This document shows positions 15,358 through 24,184 of a stretch of DNA of 64,000 bases, one piece after another (position 1 is the stretch's first letter; each line of letters begins with the position of its first letter). The translations under genes were made by a program, and so were the position numbers. Under the pieces are notes generated by a model. The model worked only from the letters and a program-made list of their open reading frames with translations, was not told where the DNA came from and searched no databases. The DNA is from Bacillota bacterium (GTDB lineage: Bacteria; Bacillota; Negativicutes; Sporomusales; UBA7701), in the NCBI GenBank assembly GCA_023415775.1, contig JAEZJM010000001.1:40429-104428 (forward strand), read 5' to 3'.

Positions 15358-16982
15358 CGAAAACCCAGGACGTGACCTTCAACGACCTGCCGTGGAAAAT
15401 CGAGTACAGCCCAGAACGCTGCACCATGTGCGGCAGCTGCGTGGCCGCCTGCACGTTCAAGGCCATCGAGCCCGGCGTCGAGCGCCGCTCGGTCACAATC
15501 TCCACCGCCCACGTTCCCGAACCCACCCAGACTCACCGGGCCATTCCGGTCATCAAGCAGAAAAACAGCGTCGCCAACTTCTGCCGCGGCTGCGGCATGT
15601 GCGAAAAGGTCTGCCCCAACCGGGCCATCCGCCCGGTACGCAACGACGAATCGCGTCTCAACATGCTCGCCCGCGGCGGCGGCAACCCCATCAAGCGCGG
15701 CGGCCGCAACAACCTTCTCAAAGACCGCACTCTCGACAAGATCGTCGTCGGCCGCATCTCCCAGATGACCGACCCTTCGCTCGACTCCGAGCGCCACACC
15801 TTCGACATCCTCGCCCCCTTCGGCCGGGTGCTGCTGCCCGGCGAGCTGCCGTTCTCCATCGACGACGGCGAGCTTAAGCTGTCCGACTGGACGCCGCCAG
15901 TACGCTGGATCTACCCCGTCATCTTCAGCGACATGTCCGTCGGCGCCCTCTCCACCCGGGCGTGGGAGGCCGTCTGTCTCGCCACCGCCTACCTCAACGA
16001 AAAATACAACATGCCTGTACGCATGAGCTCCGGCGAAGGCGGCATGCCCGTCCAGCTGATGAAATCCGAATACCTCAAATACATGATCATCCAGATCGCC
16101 TCCGGTCACTTTGGCTGGAACCGCATCATCAAGGCCATGCCCCACATGAAGGTCGACCCGGCCGGCATCCTCATCAAAATCGGTCAGGGCGCCAAACCGG
16201 GCGACGGCGGTCTGCTGCCCGCCGCCAAGGTCGCCGAGCACATCCAGGCCATCCGCGGCGTGCCCAAAGCCGACCTCCTCTCCCCTCCCAATCACCAGGG
16301 CCTCTACTCGATCGAAGAATCGGTGCAGAAAATGCACATGTCCCTCAACGCCGCCTTCAAATTCCGCGTGCCGGTCGCCATCAAATGCGCCGCCTCCGCC
16401 ACCTCGGTGTCCGTCTACAACAACCTCCTCCGCGACCCCTACAAGATTTGCGGCGGCTTTTTCCTCGACGGCATCCAGGGCGGCACCGGCGCGGCCAACG
16501 AAGTATCGCTCGACCACACCGGCCACCCCGTCGTCTCCAAAGTCCGCGAATGCTACCTGGCTGCCGTCAAACAGGGCCGCCAGGGTCAGATACCCCTATG
16601 GGGCGGCGGCGGACTCGGCCTCACCGGCAACGCCGCGGCCGACGCCTTTAAGATGATCTGCCTCGGCGCCAACGGCGTCTTCCTCGGCAAGCTGCTCATC
16701 CAGCTTTGCGGCTGCATCGGCAACGAGGAAGGACGCTGCAACGCCTGCAACACCGGCCTCTGCCCCACCGGCATCTGTACTCAGGACCCCCGCCTCGTGA
16801 GGCGCCTCGATATCGACAAAGCGGCCCAGAACATCGTCGACTACATGCTGGCCCTCGACGGCGAACTGCGGAAAATGATGGCCCCCATAGGCAACAGCTC
16901 GCTGCCGGTCGGCCGCTCCGACGCCCTCGTCAGCACCGACAAAGCCATTGCCGACAAACTGGCGATACAATATTCCTGTTAG
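15345..16982 (+). CDS. Glutamate synthase, FMN-binding central subunit with ferredoxin domain
   Basis: 545 aa, domain 2 of the split enzyme, where 2-oxoglutarate and ammonia become glutamate on FMN. N-terminal ferredoxin: C26-x2-C29-x2-C32-x3-C36 and a second FCRGCGMCEKVCP near 80-92. The (beta/alpha)8 barrel carries SSGEGGMP, GQGAKPGDGG and GGTGAANEV, and the C-terminal CNACNTGLCPTGIC contributes to the family's [3Fe-4S] cluster site. ATG 15345 follows CTGGAGGTGC. The ferredoxin suggests reduced ferredoxin or the next gene's NAD(P)H module as donor. Confidence 0.93.
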   Translation: METVTKTQDVTFNDLPWKIEYSPERCTMCGSCVAACTFKAIEPGVERRSVTISTAHVPEPTQTHRAIPVIKQKNSVANFCRGCGMCEKVCPNRAIRPVRNDESRLNMLARGGGNPIKRGGRNNLLKDRTLDKIVVGRISQMTDPSLDSERHTFDILAPFGRVLLPGELPFSIDDGELKLSDWTPPVRWIYPVIFSDMSVGALSTRAWEAVCLATAYLNEKYNMPVRMSSGEGGMPVQLMKSEYLKYMIIQIASGHFGWNRIIKAMPHMKVDPAGILIKIGQGAKPGDGGLLPAAKVAEHIQAIRGVPKADLLSPPNHQGLYSIEESVQKMHMSLNAAFKFRVPVAIKCAASATSVSVYNNLLRDPYKICGGFFLDGIQGGTGAANEVSLDHTGHPVVSKVRECYLAAVKQGRQGQIPLWGGGGLGLTGNAAADAFKMICLGANGVFLGKLLIQLCGCIGNEEGRCNACNTGLCPTGICTQDPRLVRRLDIDKAAQNIVDYMLALDGELRKMMAPIGNSSLPVGRSDALVSTDKAIADKLAIQYSC

Positions 16983-16994
16983 GAGGGATGCGTA

Positions 16995-19319
16995 GTGTTT
17001 AAAATTAAAGCCTTCGACGGCAACACCCGGATGCCTACGCAGGACCTCCTGCAGGCAGTCAATAACGCTCTCGCCCAGGGCGAGACCGAATTTCACATCG
17101 AAGCGGCCGGCCAGCATGACATCGGCGGCCCGCTCTGGCACCCCGAAGGAAAGCCGCTCAAATTCTTCGTCACCAATCCCGGGCAGCGCGTCGGCTCGAT
17201 GTGCATGGAAGGCACCGAGATAATCGTCGAGGGCCCCGCCCCGGCCGATGTCGGCTGGCTCAATGCCGGCGGCCGCATCATCGTCAGAGGCGACGGCGGC
17301 GACACCAGCGCCCACTGCGCCGCCTCCGGCACAGTCTATGTTGGCGGCCGCGTCGGCACGCGCTCCGGCTCGATGATGAAGCACGACCCTCTGTACGCCC
17401 CCCCCGAATTCTGGGTGCTGAAAAGCTGCGGCTCCTTCTCGTTCGAATTCATGTCCGGCGGCATCGCCGTCGTCTGCGGTTTCGACAGCGAAGACATCGC
17501 CTCGGTACTTGGCGACCGGGCCTGCGTCGGCATGGTCGGCGGCCGCCTCTACGTCCGTGGCCGGGCGGCCGGTCTGTCCGTCAAAGACGTTAAAGTCATG
17601 CCCCTCGACGAAGCCGATATCGCTTATCTGTCCGGCAAAATGGATGATTTCCTCGGCGGCATCGGCCGCCCGGAACTCAAAGGAAAACTCACCGTCTGGA
17701 ACGAATGGCAGAAAATCGTCCCCCTCACCTACGACGAGCGGCCCAAAAAAGTCAACACCGACATTCGCTCCTTCCGCACCACCGAGTGGGTGCCTGGCGG
17801 CATTTTCGGCGACGTCTCAAGCGACGACCTTGCCACCGTAGGCCTCGTAGTCAACGGCATAAATCGCCAGCGCGTGCCCCAGTGGGAAAACGCCCGCTAT
17901 GCCGCTCCGTGCGAATTTAATTGCACAGCCTCCATCCCCTCCCAGCAGCGGTTCAATCTTTTGCGGGAAGGAAAAATCGAAGAAGCCTACCGCCTCATCC
18001 TCGACTATACCCCCTTCCCCGCCTCGATCTGCGGCGCCGTCTGCCCCAATCTCTGCATGGACGAATGCACTCGCCAACAGATCGACCTCTCCGCCCAGAT
18101 CGGCTTGCTCGGCCGCCACTCCGCCGACGCCCTGCTCGCACCGCCTGACAGCAAGACCGGCAAAAAAGTCGCCGTCATCGGCGGCGGAGCCGCCGGCCTT
18201 ACCGCCGCCTGGCACCTCGCCCGCCAGGGTCACAGCGTTACCGTTTACGAAGAAAACGCCGCCATGGGCGGCAAAATGGAGCAGGTCATCCCCCGCGGCC
18301 GCCTGCCGCAGGATTCGCTCCGCAAAGAGCTTGCCCGCATCGAGAGCCTCGGCGTCGAATTCAAAACCGGCGTCCGCGTAGACAAAGAGCAATTCGCCGC
18401 TATCCGCGGCGCCAGCGACGCCGTTGTCGTCGCCACCGGCGCCCACGTTTCGCGGGTCATCCCCTGGCCGGGCCACGAGCGCATCGTCAAAGGCCTCGAC
18501 TTCCTCAAGGCGGTCAACCGCGGCGAAAAGCCGGCCGTCGGCAAGCGGGTCATCGTCATCGGTTGCGGAAACTCCGGCATGGACGCCGCCGTCGGCGCCT
18601 ACCAGATGGGGGCCCAGCAGGTCACCTGCATCGACATACAGGCGCCGGCCGCCTTCGCCAAAGAAATCGCCCACGTCGAAGAACTGGGCGGCAAACTCCT
18701 CTGGCCGGTCGAGACCAAAGAAATCACGTCTGACGGCATAATCCTCAAAAACGGCGGCTTTATCCCCGGCGACACCGTCATCATCACCATCGGCGAAGCG
18801 CCCGACCTCGGCTACCTGCCTGCGGACATCGCCCTCGAGCGCGGCTGCCTCAAACCGGCCGCCGACTACTCCGTCGCCCCCGGCGTATTCACCGCCGGCG
18901 ACACCATCCGACCGGGCCGCCTGGTCGACGCCGTCGCCGCCGGCCGTCAGGCCGCGTTCGCGGCTGCCGCCTACCTTACCGACGGCGCATACCAGCCCGA
19001 AAAGAAGCAGCGCATCCCCGCCGGCCGGCTCAGCACCGCCTACTTCAAAAAATGTCACAGCTGCGACCTGCCCGCCCCCGGCGACGACTACCTGCGCTGC
19101 ATCAGCTGCGGAACCTGCCGCGACTGCCACATGTGCATGAAATCCTGTCCGGAAAACGCCATCACCCGCGTCGCCCTGCCGGGAGGCGGCTACGAATACG
19201 TCAGCGACGGCGCCAAATGCATCGGCTGTGGCATCTGCGCCGGCGTCTGCCCCTGCGGCATCTGGACGATGTACGACAACGCCGAGCCCATCGACATGTA
19301 CAAAACCTATAAAGCGTAA
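16995..19319 (+). CDS. Glutamate synthase GXGXG domain fused to GltD-like reductase and ferredoxin
   Basis: 774 aa fusion. Residues about 1-240 are the GXGXG beta-helix domain (GGRIIVRGDGG, GTVYVGGRVGTRSG). Residues about 290-690 are a GltD-like small subunit: N-terminal cysteine cluster (CEFNCTASIP, ICGAVCPNLCMDECTR), FAD site VAVIGGGAAGLTAAW and NAD(P) site VIVIGCGNSGMDAAV. The tail adds paired 4Fe-4S motifs (CISCGTCRDCHMCMKSCP, CIGCGICAGVCPCG). GTG 16995 follows AGGAGGG. The three genes together rebuild a full NAD(P)H- or ferredoxin-linked glutamate synthase. Confidence 0.9.
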   Translation: MFKIKAFDGNTRMPTQDLLQAVNNALAQGETEFHIEAAGQHDIGGPLWHPEGKPLKFFVTNPGQRVGSMCMEGTEIIVEGPAPADVGWLNAGGRIIVRGDGGDTSAHCAASGTVYVGGRVGTRSGSMMKHDPLYAPPEFWVLKSCGSFSFEFMSGGIAVVCGFDSEDIASVLGDRACVGMVGGRLYVRGRAAGLSVKDVKVMPLDEADIAYLSGKMDDFLGGIGRPELKGKLTVWNEWQKIVPLTYDERPKKVNTDIRSFRTTEWVPGGIFGDVSSDDLATVGLVVNGINRQRVPQWENARYAAPCEFNCTASIPSQQRFNLLREGKIEEAYRLILDYTPFPASICGAVCPNLCMDECTRQQIDLSAQIGLLGRHSADALLAPPDSKTGKKVAVIGGGAAGLTAAWHLARQGHSVTVYEENAAMGGKMEQVIPRGRLPQDSLRKELARIESLGVEFKTGVRVDKEQFAAIRGASDAVVVATGAHVSRVIPWPGHERIVKGLDFLKAVNRGEKPAVGKRVIVIGCGNSGMDAAVGAYQMGAQQVTCIDIQAPAAFAKEIAHVEELGGKLLWPVETKEITSDGIILKNGGFIPGDTVIITIGEAPDLGYLPADIALERGCLKPAADYSVAPGVFTAGDTIRPGRLVDAVAAGRQAAFAAAAYLTDGAYQPEKKQRIPAGRLSTAYFKKCHSCDLPAPGDDYLRCISCGTCRDCHMCMKSCPENAITRVALPGGGYEYVSDGAKCIGCGICAGVCPCGIWTMYDNAEPIDMYKTYKA

Positions 19320-19324
19320 GGCGA

Positions 19325-19432
19325 GGTTGCCTGTAGTTGTCTGCGGCGCTCTCGTGCGCGGCCTGTGTACTTCTATGTACACGGCGCCCCGCCGAGTGCT
19401 GCCGGCGGGACGCAGGCAACCCGTTTTTTTTG
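19325..19432 (+). repeat. Post-stop nested-hairpin element D, acting as terminator
   Basis: Begins 6 nt after the glutamate synthase stop. Outer arms GGTTGCCTG (19325-19333) and CAGGCAACC (19413-19421) are perfect complements, with a central GTGTAC-TTCTAT-GTACAC hairpin and G+C-rich middle arms. CG plus eight T follow, giving an intrinsic terminator. It shares architecture with the elements at 26645, 31991 and 47193, but lacks their CATCTG boxes. Confidence 0.65.
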
Positions 19433-19612
19433 GCCACATTTTGTTGTTCCATTGTGCCGGTCGTGCCCCGGCGCGAAATTTTGTGGTAATAAGTGGAATC
19501 GCTGGCAGGAATCTTTCCCGCTGTGCCGAAAACTAACTACATTCTTTACTCGATAAACGACAGATGTTCTCTTGAAGAGGACATAAAGCAACGGAAAGTT
19601 GACAAAATGTTG
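19422..19612. other. Intergenic stretch without a recognised gene
   Basis: About 190 bases between the glutamate synthase terminator and the livK promoter. Only short, unsupported open frames are present and I see no structured element. Confidence 0.6.
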
Positions 19613-19642
19613 TTGACATGCTAGAAACAGTACACCTATAAT
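19613..19642 (+). promoter_or_regulatory. Sigma-A promoter of livK
   Basis: TTGACA (19613-19618), 18-bp spacer, TATAAT (19637-19642). The predicted leader to livK is about 285 nt. Confidence 0.8.
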
Positions 19643-19660
19643 AAAAAACACAAAGACAAT

Positions 19661-19795
19661 AATCCCCGCCCAGTGTACTGGGGAGCGGCAGTGTTGCCGC
19701 CAGCCACCGGAGGCTTGACCCGTTTTGATACACCGTAGGCGGAAAAAGGCTTGTGAGAAGTCCTCCCCGGAGGGCTTCTTTCTGGGCTTTTTCAT
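19661..19795 (+). promoter_or_regulatory. Structured livK leader with terminator (unidentified attenuator)
   Basis: Hairpins in order: CCCAG-TGTA-CTGGG, GCGGCA-GTGT-TGCCGC, AGCC-ACCGGA-GGCT, then a terminator-like stem GAAGTCCTC-CCCG-GAGGGCTTC followed by TTTCTGGGCTTTTTC. GGAGGCTT of the third hairpin can also pair with the terminator's 5' arm AAGTCCTCC (one bulge), giving a possible antiterminator. It does not match S-box, T-box, ykkC, cobalamin, lysine, glycine or c-di-GMP motifs that I know. Whether it senses an RNA ligand, a protein or translation is unknown. Confidence 0.55.
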
Positions 19796-19934
19796 ATTAG
19801 CAAACATTCAGTCTCAACGGAGGGGGGAAGGGGTAAAACCGAAAGAGTCGAGGGTAGGGGGAACTAAAGTTTAATTACTGGTTATTGGTTTTGAGATTAT
19901 TTGAGAATCGCGTATTTATGAAGGAGGAATTCTG

Positions 19935-21107
19935 GTGTCCAAAAAGTGGCTTACACTCGTTGCCCTGGCATTAGTCGTCACCATGGTTGCCGTACTCGCC
20001 GGCTGCGGCGGCGGTAGCGCTCCTGCGAAACCTGCGACCATTAAAATCGGCGCTAACTTCGAAATGACCGGCGGCCAGGCGACCTTCGGGCAGTCTTCGG
20101 CCAACGCCGTCAAGCTCCTTTTCAAACAGATCAACGCTGCCGGCGGCGTCCACGGCAAACAGCTCGAACTGATCGTCGCCGACAATAAATCCGAGCCGGC
20201 TGAATCGGCCAACGCCCTGACCAAACTTCTCACCCAGGATAAAGTCGTCGCTGTCGTCGGTCCTGTCACCAGCTCTGACTGCCTGGCCGCCGGCCCGATC
20301 GCGATGGACAAAAAGGTGCCCTTCGTCAGCAACAGCGCCACCAACCCGAAAGTTACCGTCGAAAACGGCAAAGTGAAAGACTTCGTCTTCCGCGCCTGCT
20401 TCCTCGATCCCTTCCAGGGCACGGTTGCCGCCAACTTCGCCAGCAATTCACTCAAAGCTAAGACCGCCGCCGTTTACGTCGACATGAGCTCCGACTACGC
20501 CAAAGGCCTGGCCCAGTTCTTCGAAGAAGCCTTCACCAAAGCCGGCGGCAAGATCGTAGCCAAGGAAGCCTACCAGCAGAAAGACACCGACTTCCGCGCG
20601 GCCCTCACCAAGATCAAAGCCGCCAACCCCGAAGTAATCTTCAACCCCGGCTACTACCAGGAAGTCGGCATGTTCGTCAAGCAGGCCCGTGAGCTTGGCA
20701 TCACCGTGCCCCTGCTCGGCGGCGACGGCTGGGATTCTCCCAAGCTCGTAGAGATCGCCGGCGCCCAGGCGCTTGAAAACACCTTCTTCGTAAACCACTA
20801 CGCCGCTGACTCCAAAGACCCCGACACCATTAAATTCGTCGAAGCCTACAAGAAAGAATACGGTCAGACCCCGGACGCTCTGTCCGCACTTGCCTGGGAC
20901 GCCGCGCTGATGGTTGTCGAAGCCATTAAGAAAGCCGGCCCGGACGCTGACTCCGTCAAGATCAAAGACGCCATCGCCGCGACTAAGAACCTCAAAGGCG
21001 TAACCGGCACCATCACCCTGAATGCCAACCATGACCCTGTCAAGAGCGCCGTTATTATCGCTCTCAAACAAGGCAAGCTGGTCTTCCAGGAAACCGTCAA
21101 TCCCTAA
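19935..21107 (+). CDS. livK: Branched-chain amino acid ABC transporter substrate-binding lipoprotein
   Basis: 390 aa. Lipoprotein signal with lipobox LAGC and lipidated Cys24, followed by a type I periplasmic-binding fold (IKIGANFEMTGGQATFGQSS; AVVGPVTSSDC; FVSNSATNP). GTG 19935 follows AAGGAGGAATTC. It captures leucine, isoleucine, valine or related substrates for LivHMGF. Separated from livH by a terminator and a second promoter, allowing the binding protein to be made in excess. Confidence 0.92.
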   Translation: MSKKWLTLVALALVVTMVAVLAGCGGGSAPAKPATIKIGANFEMTGGQATFGQSSANAVKLLFKQINAAGGVHGKQLELIVADNKSEPAESANALTKLLTQDKVVAVVGPVTSSDCLAAGPIAMDKKVPFVSNSATNPKVTVENGKVKDFVFRACFLDPFQGTVAANFASNSLKAKTAAVYVDMSSDYAKGLAQFFEEAFTKAGGKIVAKEAYQQKDTDFRAALTKIKAANPEVIFNPGYYQEVGMFVKQARELGITVPLLGGDGWDSPKLVEIAGAQALENTFFVNHYAADSKDPDTIKFVEAYKKEYGQTPDALSALAWDAALMVVEAIKKAGPDADSVKIKDAIAATKNLKGVTGTITLNANHDPVKSAVIIALKQGKLVFQETVNP

Positions 21108-21129
21108 TCAGTACATCGTCGTAGTGCGA

Positions 21130-21160
21130 GGGGATAAGGACTTGTCCTTATCCCCTTTCT
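21130..21160 (+). terminator. Intrinsic terminator after livK
   Basis: GGGGATAAGGAC-TT-GTCCTTATCCCC, a 12-bp perfect stem, followed by TTTCTT. Confidence 0.9.
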
Positions 21161-21236
21161 TACGCACTGGCGGCATGGCCGAAAACCTCTGCACTTCTCC
21201 AGGAGACACGGGTAAAAAAGTCCGCCCCCCGGAGTA

Positions 21237-21265
21237 TTGACAGGCCAGGTGCGTCTCCCTATAAT
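21237..21265 (+). promoter_or_regulatory. Sigma-A promoter of livHMGF
   Basis: TTGACA, 17-bp spacer, TATAAT: perfect consensus. The predicted 5' UTR before livH is about 305 nt and holds a candidate small frame at 21339-21443 and an imperfect hairpin (GTGTCCG...GGACAGACGACAC) near 21506-21531. Confidence 0.85.
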
Positions 21266-21338
21266 ATACACTGTGAGTAACATATTTCGGTTCGGAGGCG
21301 GACAAAGGTGCGCCACCAGCGGACTGAAAAGGGTGTAT

Positions 21339-21443
21339 ATGGGGCGGATGCCGGCCTGCTGCGGGCTGGTGGCTGCCCCCGTCGTTTCTAAGGACGACAT
21401 GCTGGCCGGCCTTCGGGCCGCAGTTGCCATCTCAACGGCATAA
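21339..21443 (+). CDS. Possible 34-aa leader peptide upstream of livH
   Basis: ATG 21339 is preceded by AAAAGGGTG at 3-4 nt. The 34-residue product contains 4 Val, 3 Leu and 1 Ile. Position in a long livH leader would fit a translation-dependent attenuator, but no terminator U-tract is seen after it and the branched-chain content is only mildly high. Could be noise. Confidence 0.25.
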   Translation: MGRMPACCGLVAAPVVSKDDMLAGLRAAVAISTA

Positions 21444-21576
21444 TTACCTTGAAATCAACGGTTGGCCCTTGGCCCCGGCGGGGGAAACCTTTGGCCATAT
21501 ATGTGTCCGTGTCCGGACAGACGACACCGGTATTGGGCGTCCTGCGCCTACAATAACCATGATAAGGAGGGAACGC

Positions 21577-22467
21577 ATGGATTCATTCCTTCAGCAGTTC
21601 TACCAGCAGTTGGTGAACGGTATTTCCCTTGGCAGCATTTACGCGCTTATCGCTCTCGGCTACACTATGGTTTACGGCATCATTCGCCTTATAAACTTCG
21701 CCCACGGCGATATCTACATGCTTGGCGCCTATGTAGCGTTTTTTGCCACCACCGTCTTCAAGCTGTCCTTCTTCCCGGCCCTCATCGCCGCCATGGTGGG
21801 CTCCGCCCTGGTCGGTGTAACCATCGAGCGCTTCGCCTACCGTCCGCTCAGAAACGCGCCCAAGATTGCCGTTCTCATCACCGCCATCGGCGTTTCCCTT
21901 CTTCTGGAGTACGGCGGCATGCTCGCCGTTTCGCCCCAGCCGCGCACCTTCCCCGCCCTTCTTCCCACAGGCATCTATCACATAGGCGGCGTGGTCATCA
22001 ACAGCTACCAGATCATTATCCTTGCCGTCTCCCTAATCCTCATGGCCATCCTGACCTATATCGTTCACCGCACCAAGATCGGCAAAGCAATGCGGGCCGT
22101 TTCCTTCGACAACGATGCCGCCCGCCTCATGGGCATCGACGTCGACCGCGTCATCTCCTTCACGTTCGCCATCGGCTCCGCCCTGGCGGCCGCGGCCGGC
22201 GTGCTCGTCGGCATCTACTACAACTCCATCGACCCCCTCATGGGCATCATGCCGGGTCTTAAAGCCTTCGTCGCCGCGGTTCTCGGCGGCATAGGCATCC
22301 TCCCAGGCGCCATGCTGGGCGGGGTCATCATGGGCGTCGTCGAAGCCCTGGTAAGCGGTTTTATCTCCTCCACCTTCCGCGACGCTGCGGCCTTCGGCAT
22401 CCTGATCCTCATCCTTCTCTTCAGACCCTCCGGCCTTCTCGGCAAGAACGTCCGGGAGAAAGTGTAG
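21577..22467 (+). CDS. livH: Branched-chain amino acid ABC permease LivH
   Basis: 296 aa inner-membrane permease with about eight hydrophobic segments; LALGYTMVYGIIRLINFAHG-type motif (GYTMVYGIIRLINFAHGD split across residues 22-40) marks the LivH family. ATG 21577 follows AAGGAGGGAACGC, which rejects the long upstream extension through the leader. livM follows with no gap. Confidence 0.93.
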   Translation: MDSFLQQFYQQLVNGISLGSIYALIALGYTMVYGIIRLINFAHGDIYMLGAYVAFFATTVFKLSFFPALIAAMVGSALVGVTIERFAYRPLRNAPKIAVLITAIGVSLLLEYGGMLAVSPQPRTFPALLPTGIYHIGGVVINSYQIIILAVSLILMAILTYIVHRTKIGKAMRAVSFDNDAARLMGIDVDRVISFTFAIGSALAAAAGVLVGIYYNSIDPLMGIMPGLKAFVAAVLGGIGILPGAMLGGVIMGVVEALVSGFISSTFRDAAAFGILILILLFRPSGLLGKNVREKV

Positions 22468-23439
22468 GTGACTGGCATGCGAGAAAAAACGAAAAACGAC
22501 CTTCTGATGCTGGCGGCAGGCATCGTCATATACGCAGTAGTCCAGAGCCTCATATCGATCGGCTTCATCCAGGACTACTGGGAGCGCAACATCGTCTATG
22601 TCTGTATAAATATAATCCTGGCCACCAGCCTCAACCTCATCAACGGCATCACCGGCCAGTTCTCCATCGGCCATGCCGGCTTCATGGCCGTCGGCGCTTA
22701 CGTAGGCGCCATAATGACCGTAAAATTCGGTCTTCCCCTCGTGGCCGGCATCGTCGCCGGCGCCCTTGGGGCCGCCGTTCTCGGCTTCATCATCGGCCTG
22801 CCTACCCTCCGGCTCACCGGCGACTACCTGGCTATTGCCACCCTCGGCCTTGGGGAGATAATCCGCATAACCATCCTCAACATCCCCTACGTCGGCGGCG
22901 CCTCGGGCTTTATGGGCATCCCCAAACTGACCAACTTCACCTGGGCGTTCTTCCTGATGCTCTTCGTCCTTTTCTTCATCAAGAACTTTGTCAATTCTAC
23001 CCACGGGCGGGCCTGCATCTCCATCCGCGAGAACGAAATCGCCGCCGAAGCCATGGGGATCGACACCACCAAATACAAAGTCATGGCGTTCACCCTTGGC
23101 GCGGCCTTCGCCGGCGTCGCCGGGGCACTCTTCTCCCACTACACCTACATCGCCCACCCCGCCTCCTTCACCTTCATGCGCTCCTTCGACATCCTTACGA
23201 TGGTCGTTCTCGGCGGCCTCGGCAGCATGAGCGGCTCGATAGTAGGCGCTATCTTCTTCACCTGGGTTTCGGCCTTCTTCGCCGAATGGCCGGAATGGCG
23301 AATGGTCATCTACTCGCTCCTGCTCATCGTCCTTATGCTGTTCAGACCGCAGGGACTGTTCGGCAATAAGGAACTCAGCCTCAAAATGTTCGGTCGCTTG
23401 ACGGGAGGTGAACGGCGTGGCACTACTCAAGGTAACTAA
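22468..23439 (+). CDS. livM: Branched-chain amino acid ABC permease LivM
   Basis: 323 aa permease with ten or so hydrophobic segments and the family's NLINGITGQFSIGHAGF region near residues 53-69 and GDYLAIATLGLGEI. GTG 22468 directly follows the livH stop; ATG 22477 (AGGTG 6 nt upstream) is an equally good start, three codons shorter. It overlaps livG by 23 nt. Confidence 0.93.
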   Translation: MTGMREKTKNDLLMLAAGIVIYAVVQSLISIGFIQDYWERNIVYVCINIILATSLNLINGITGQFSIGHAGFMAVGAYVGAIMTVKFGLPLVAGIVAGALGAAVLGFIIGLPTLRLTGDYLAIATLGLGEIIRITILNIPYVGGASGFMGIPKLTNFTWAFFLMLFVLFFIKNFVNSTHGRACISIRENEIAAEAMGIDTTKYKVMAFTLGAAFAGVAGALFSHYTYIAHPASFTFMRSFDILTMVVLGGLGSMSGSIVGAIFFTWVSAFFAEWPEWRMVIYSLLLIVLMLFRPQGLFGNKELSLKMFGRLTGGERRGTTQGN

Positions 23440-24184
23440 CCTGTCCAAATCCTTTGGCGGGCTGCGCGCCGTCTCGTCCTTCAACATCGCCATCGAACCG
23501 GGCGAACTGGTCGGTCTTATCGGCCCCAACGGCGCCGGCAAAACCACTGCCTTCAACCTCCTTACCGGCGTCTACGACCCCACCGAGGGCGCAATTGAGT
23601 TCGACGGCAAAAGCGTTGTCGGCCTGAAGCCCTACCAAATCACCCAGCGCGGCGTCGCCCGCACCTTCCAGAACATCCGCCTGTTCAGCGAACTGTCCGT
23701 TCTCGACAACGTCAAGATAGCCTATCACTTCCACGTCAAATACGGCCTCCTTGAAACGGTTTTCCGCCTCGGCCGCTACTTCGGCGAGGAAGAAGACCTC
23801 GACAAGAAAGCCCTCCGCTTCCTGGAAATCTTCCAGCTTGCCCACCGCAAGGACGAAATCGCCAAAAACCTTCCCTACGGCGAACAGCGCCGGCTCGAAA
23901 TCGCCCGCGCCCTCGCCGCCCAGCCAAAACTCCTCCTGCTCGACGAACCAGCTGCAGGCATGAACCCCCAGGAAACCCAGCAGCTCATGGACATGATCCG
24001 CTGGATCCGCAAAGAGTTCGGCCTCACCATTCTCCTTATCGAGCATGACATGAGCCTCGTCATGGGCGTCTGCGAACGCATCTACGTTCTCGACTACGGC
24101 AGCATCATTGCTCAGGGCACGCCGGCCGAAATCAAAAACAACCCGCGCGTTATCGAGGCTTACCTCGGCGAGGAGGTGCACTGA
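23417..24184 (+). CDS. livG: Branched-chain amino acid ABC ATPase LivG
   Basis: 255 aa ATP-binding subunit: Walker A GPNGAGKTT near residues 37-45, TFQNIRLF Q-loop, a signature in which PYGEQRRLEIARAL replaces LSGGQ, Walker B LLLLDEPAAGMNP, and H-loop IEHDMSLV. GTG 23417 has GGGAGGTG 6 nt upstream, preferred over GTG 23408, which overlaps that site. Stop overlaps the livF start by one base. Confidence 0.94.
   Translation: MALLKVTNLSKSFGGLRAVSSFNIAIEPGELVGLIGPNGAGKTTAFNLLTGVYDPTEGAIEFDGKSVVGLKPYQITQRGVARTFQNIRLFSELSVLDNVKIAYHFHVKYGLLETVFRLGRYFGEEEDLDKKALRFLEIFQLAHRKDEIAKNLPYGEQRRLEIARALAAQPKLLLLDEPAAGMNPQETQQLMDMIRWIRKEFGLTILLIEHDMSLVMGVCERIYVLDYGSIIAQGTPAEIKNNPRVIEAYLGEEVH

Noticed and set aside
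19661..19795. T-box leader before livK
   Set aside because: The AGGGTGGNACCGCG antiterminator core and specifier loop features are missing.
22033..23556. Very long open frame antisense to livM
   Set aside because: Acidic, repetitive composition typical of the antisense frame of a G+C-rich membrane-protein gene; livM itself is unmistakable.
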